Positions 52,244 through 53,902 of a stretch of 53,902 nucleotides of DNA are shown one piece after another. A program made the position numbers and the translations under genes. How positions within the stretch are numbered: the stretch's first letter is position 1; each line of letters begins with the position of its first letter. Source of the stretch: Pseudomonadota bacterium (GTDB lineage Bacteria; Pseudomonadota; Gammaproteobacteria; Burkholderiales; Rhodocyclaceae); the NCBI GenBank assembly GCA_008501585.1, contig QQUN01000048.1, forward strand, positions 1 through 53,902. The letters run 5' to 3'. Under the pieces are notes generated by a model. That model ran no database searches and was not told the DNA's origin. It was given only the letters and a program-made list of their open reading frames with translations.

Positions 52244-53902
52244 ATGAGCGCCGACCCGAAAATCCTGATTGCCGACCTGCTGCGCGACGCCCTGAAGAGC
52301 GTGGCGCCAGACCACGCCGACGCCGCCATCGTGCTGGAGCGTCCGAAGCAGGCCAGCCATGGCGACTTCTCCTCCAACCTCGCGCTGCAACTGGCCAAGC
52401 CGATGCGCCGCAGCCCGCGCGATCTGGCCGCCCTGTTGCTGGCCGAGCTGCCGGCCTCGAAGCAGGTGGCCAAGGTCGAGGTGGCCGGTGCCGGCTTCAT
52501 CAACTTCACTCTGGCGGCCGATGCCAAGACCTCGGTGGTCAATGCCGTGCTGACCCAGGGCGCGAACTTCGGCCGTGGCGCGGCAACCGGCACCAAGGTG
52601 CAGGTCGAGTTCGTCTCCGCCAACCCGACCGGTCCGCTGCATGTCGGTCACGGCCGCGGTGCCGCCTACGGCGCCTCGCTGGCCGCGGTGATGGATTTTG
52701 CCGGCCACACCGTGTCACGCGAGTATTACGTGAATGACGCCGGCCGGCAGATGGACATCCTGGCGCTGTCGACCTGGCTGCGCTACCTGGCCTTCTTCGA
52801 CATCAACGTGCCGTTCCCGCCCAACGCCTACCAGGGCGGCTACGTGGTCGACATGGGGCGCGAGATCCGCGATGCGCACGCCGACCGCTTCGCCAAAGTC
52901 ACCGCCGAACAGGTGCTCGCCGGCGTGTGCTCGGTCGAGGCCGACAAGGAAGACCATCTCGACGGCCTGATCGCCAATGCCAAGCGGCTGTTGGGCGAAG
53001 ACTACCCGTGGATCCACGACTTCGCGCTCACCGAGCAACTGGGCGATTGCCGCGAAGACCTCGAAGGCTTCGGCGTGCACTTCGACAAGTGGTTCTCGGA
53101 AAAGAGCCTGTTCGACACCGGCCTGGTCGAGCGCGCGGTGGTCCAGCTCGAGAAGCAGGGCCACATCTATGTGCAGGACGGCGCCAAGTGGTTCCGCTCC
53201 ACCGCCTTCGGCGACGAGAAGGACCGTGTCGTGCAGCGCGAGAACGGGCTGTACACCTACTTTGCCTCCGACATCGCCTACCACCTGAACAAGTACGAGC
53301 GCGGCTTCGACCGCATCATCGACATCTGGGGCGCCGACCACCACGGCTACATCCCGCGGGTGCGCGGCGCGGTGCAGGCCATGGGCCTGCCGCCCGAGAA
53401 GCTGGAAGTGGCGCTGGTGCAGTTTGCGGTGCTCTACCGCAACGGGCAGAAGGCGGCGATGTCCACCCGCTCGGGCGAGTTCGTCACCCTGCGCGACCTG
53501 CGCAAGGACGTGGGCAACGACGCCTGCCGTTTCTTCTACGTGCTGCGCAAGAGCGACCAGCACCTGGATTTCGACCTCGACCTGGCCAAGAGCCAGAGCA
53601 ACGAGAACCCGGTGTATTACATCCAGTACGCCCATGCCCGCATCTGCTCGGTGCTCTCGCAGTGGAGCGGGGTCGAGCGCGACCTGCTCGAGGTTGAGCT
53701 GGGGCGTCTCGAAGGCGAGCGCGAACTGGCCCTGTGCGCGCGCCTGGCCGCCTTTGCCGAGGTGGTGCAGTCGGCCGCGGCCGACTACGCGCCGCACCAG
53801 GTGGCCTTCTATCTCAAGGATCTGGCCGGCGAGTTCCACAGCTGGTACAACGCCGAGCGCATGCTGGTCGATGACCAGGCCCTGATGCTGGCCCGTCTGG
53901 CC
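52244..53902 (+). CDS. argS: Arginyl-tRNA synthetase (3' truncated by the window edge)
   Basis: Charges tRNA-Arg. 553 codons visible, open at the right edge, a little short of the usual full length. Motifs: an N-terminal Add-1 domain (LERPKQASHGDFSSNLALQL), ANPTGPLHVGHGRGAAYGAS (HIGH motif as HVGH, about 129-140), YYVNDAGRQMDILALSTWLR, SDIAYHLNKYERGFD, WGADHHGYIPRVRGAVQAMG, and the degenerate KMSKS-like loop KAAMSTRSGEF. A TATAAT lies upstream; the start ATG is the first in frame after it. Confidence 0.97.
   Translation, partial: MSADPKILIADLLRDALKSVAPDHADAAIVLERPKQASHGDFSSNLALQLAKPMRRSPRDLAALLLAELPASKQVAKVEVAGAGFINFTLAADAKTSVVNAVLTQGANFGRGAATGTKVQVEFVSANPTGPLHVGHGRGAAYGASLAAVMDFAGHTVSREYYVNDAGRQMDILALSTWLRYLAFFDINVPFPPNAYQGGYVVDMGREIRDAHADRFAKVTAEQVLAGVCSVEADKEDHLDGLIANAKRLLGEDYPWIHDFALTEQLGDCREDLEGFGVHFDKWFSEKSLFDTGLVERAVVQLEKQGHIYVQDGAKWFRSTAFGDEKDRVVQRENGLYTYFASDIAYHLNKYERGFDRIIDIWGADHHGYIPRVRGAVQAMGLPPEKLEVALVQFAVLYRNGQKAAMSTRSGEFVTLRDLRKDVGNDACRFFYVLRKSDQHLDFDLDLAKSQSNENPVYYIQYAHARICSVLSQWSGVERDLLEVELGRLEGERELALCARLAAFAEVVQSAAADYAPHQVAFYLKDLAGEFHSWYNAERMLVDDQALMLARLA

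Overview
The window is GC-rich chromosomal DNA with dense, mostly housekeeping gene content. Gene families and gene order suggest a betaproteobacterium, most likely Rhodocyclales (Azoarcus/Thauera/Zoogloea-like). The pointers are rpoN-hpf-ptsN-hprK, ribE-ribBA-ribH-nusB near thiL-pgpA-cinA, the oxygen-independent ubiquinone genes ubiT-ubiU-ubiV, and the NAGGN osmoprotectant trio. This taxonomic placement is inference. There is no rRNA, tRNA, CRISPR array, transposase or prophage.

Layout. 1-9.2 kb: a HEAT-like gene end, a ceramidase-type membrane protein coupled to 5-formyl-THF cyclo-ligase, a soluble lytic transglycosylase, an NDUFA9-like dehydrogenase, a CCA-adding enzyme without HD residues, a PbpC-like protein with a dead transpeptidase domain, and small or hydrolase genes. 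9.2-13.3 kb: a MidA-type methyltransferase, a pteridine-reductase-like SDR, ttcA and a degenerate cyclase-FHA protein. 13.3-21.3 kb: a long minus-strand run thiL, pgpA, cinA/pncC, recA, recX, lptB, rpoN, hpf, ptsN, hprK, then psiF. 21.3-26.5 kb: the NAGGN trio (amidotransferase, synthetase, M42 peptidase) with a 410-base leader that looks structured; it lies in the opposite orientation between nusB and thiL. 26.5-29.2 kb: nusB and riboflavin genes. 29.3-30.5 kb: a divergent VOC/WYL-regulator pair around a perfect palindrome. 30.5-39.3 kb: dsbD, cutA, a split ABC-2 exporter, queF, GST, a hydrolase, a ferredoxin and a VanZ-like protein. 39.4-45.1 kb: ubiT, ubiV and ubiU behind an FNR-type box, a sodium:solute symporter and ubiB.

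The most unusual region is 45.2-52.1 kb. It is a compact three-gene cassette between ubiB and argS: a caspase-like peptidase, a 1812-residue protein with two complete alpha/beta-hydrolase triads, an M17-N-like domain, a CHAT protease with His/Cys dyad and a helical tail, and a cytoplasmic M15-type peptidoglycan peptidase. The combination of two caspase-clan proteases, lipase-like hydrolases and a wall hydrolase is a candidate for an undescribed programmed-lysis or conflict system.

Three copies of a short element with terminal inverted repeats (7521, 20199, about 52067) each begin on the TGA stop codon of the gene before them: pbpC, thiL and the M15 peptidase.
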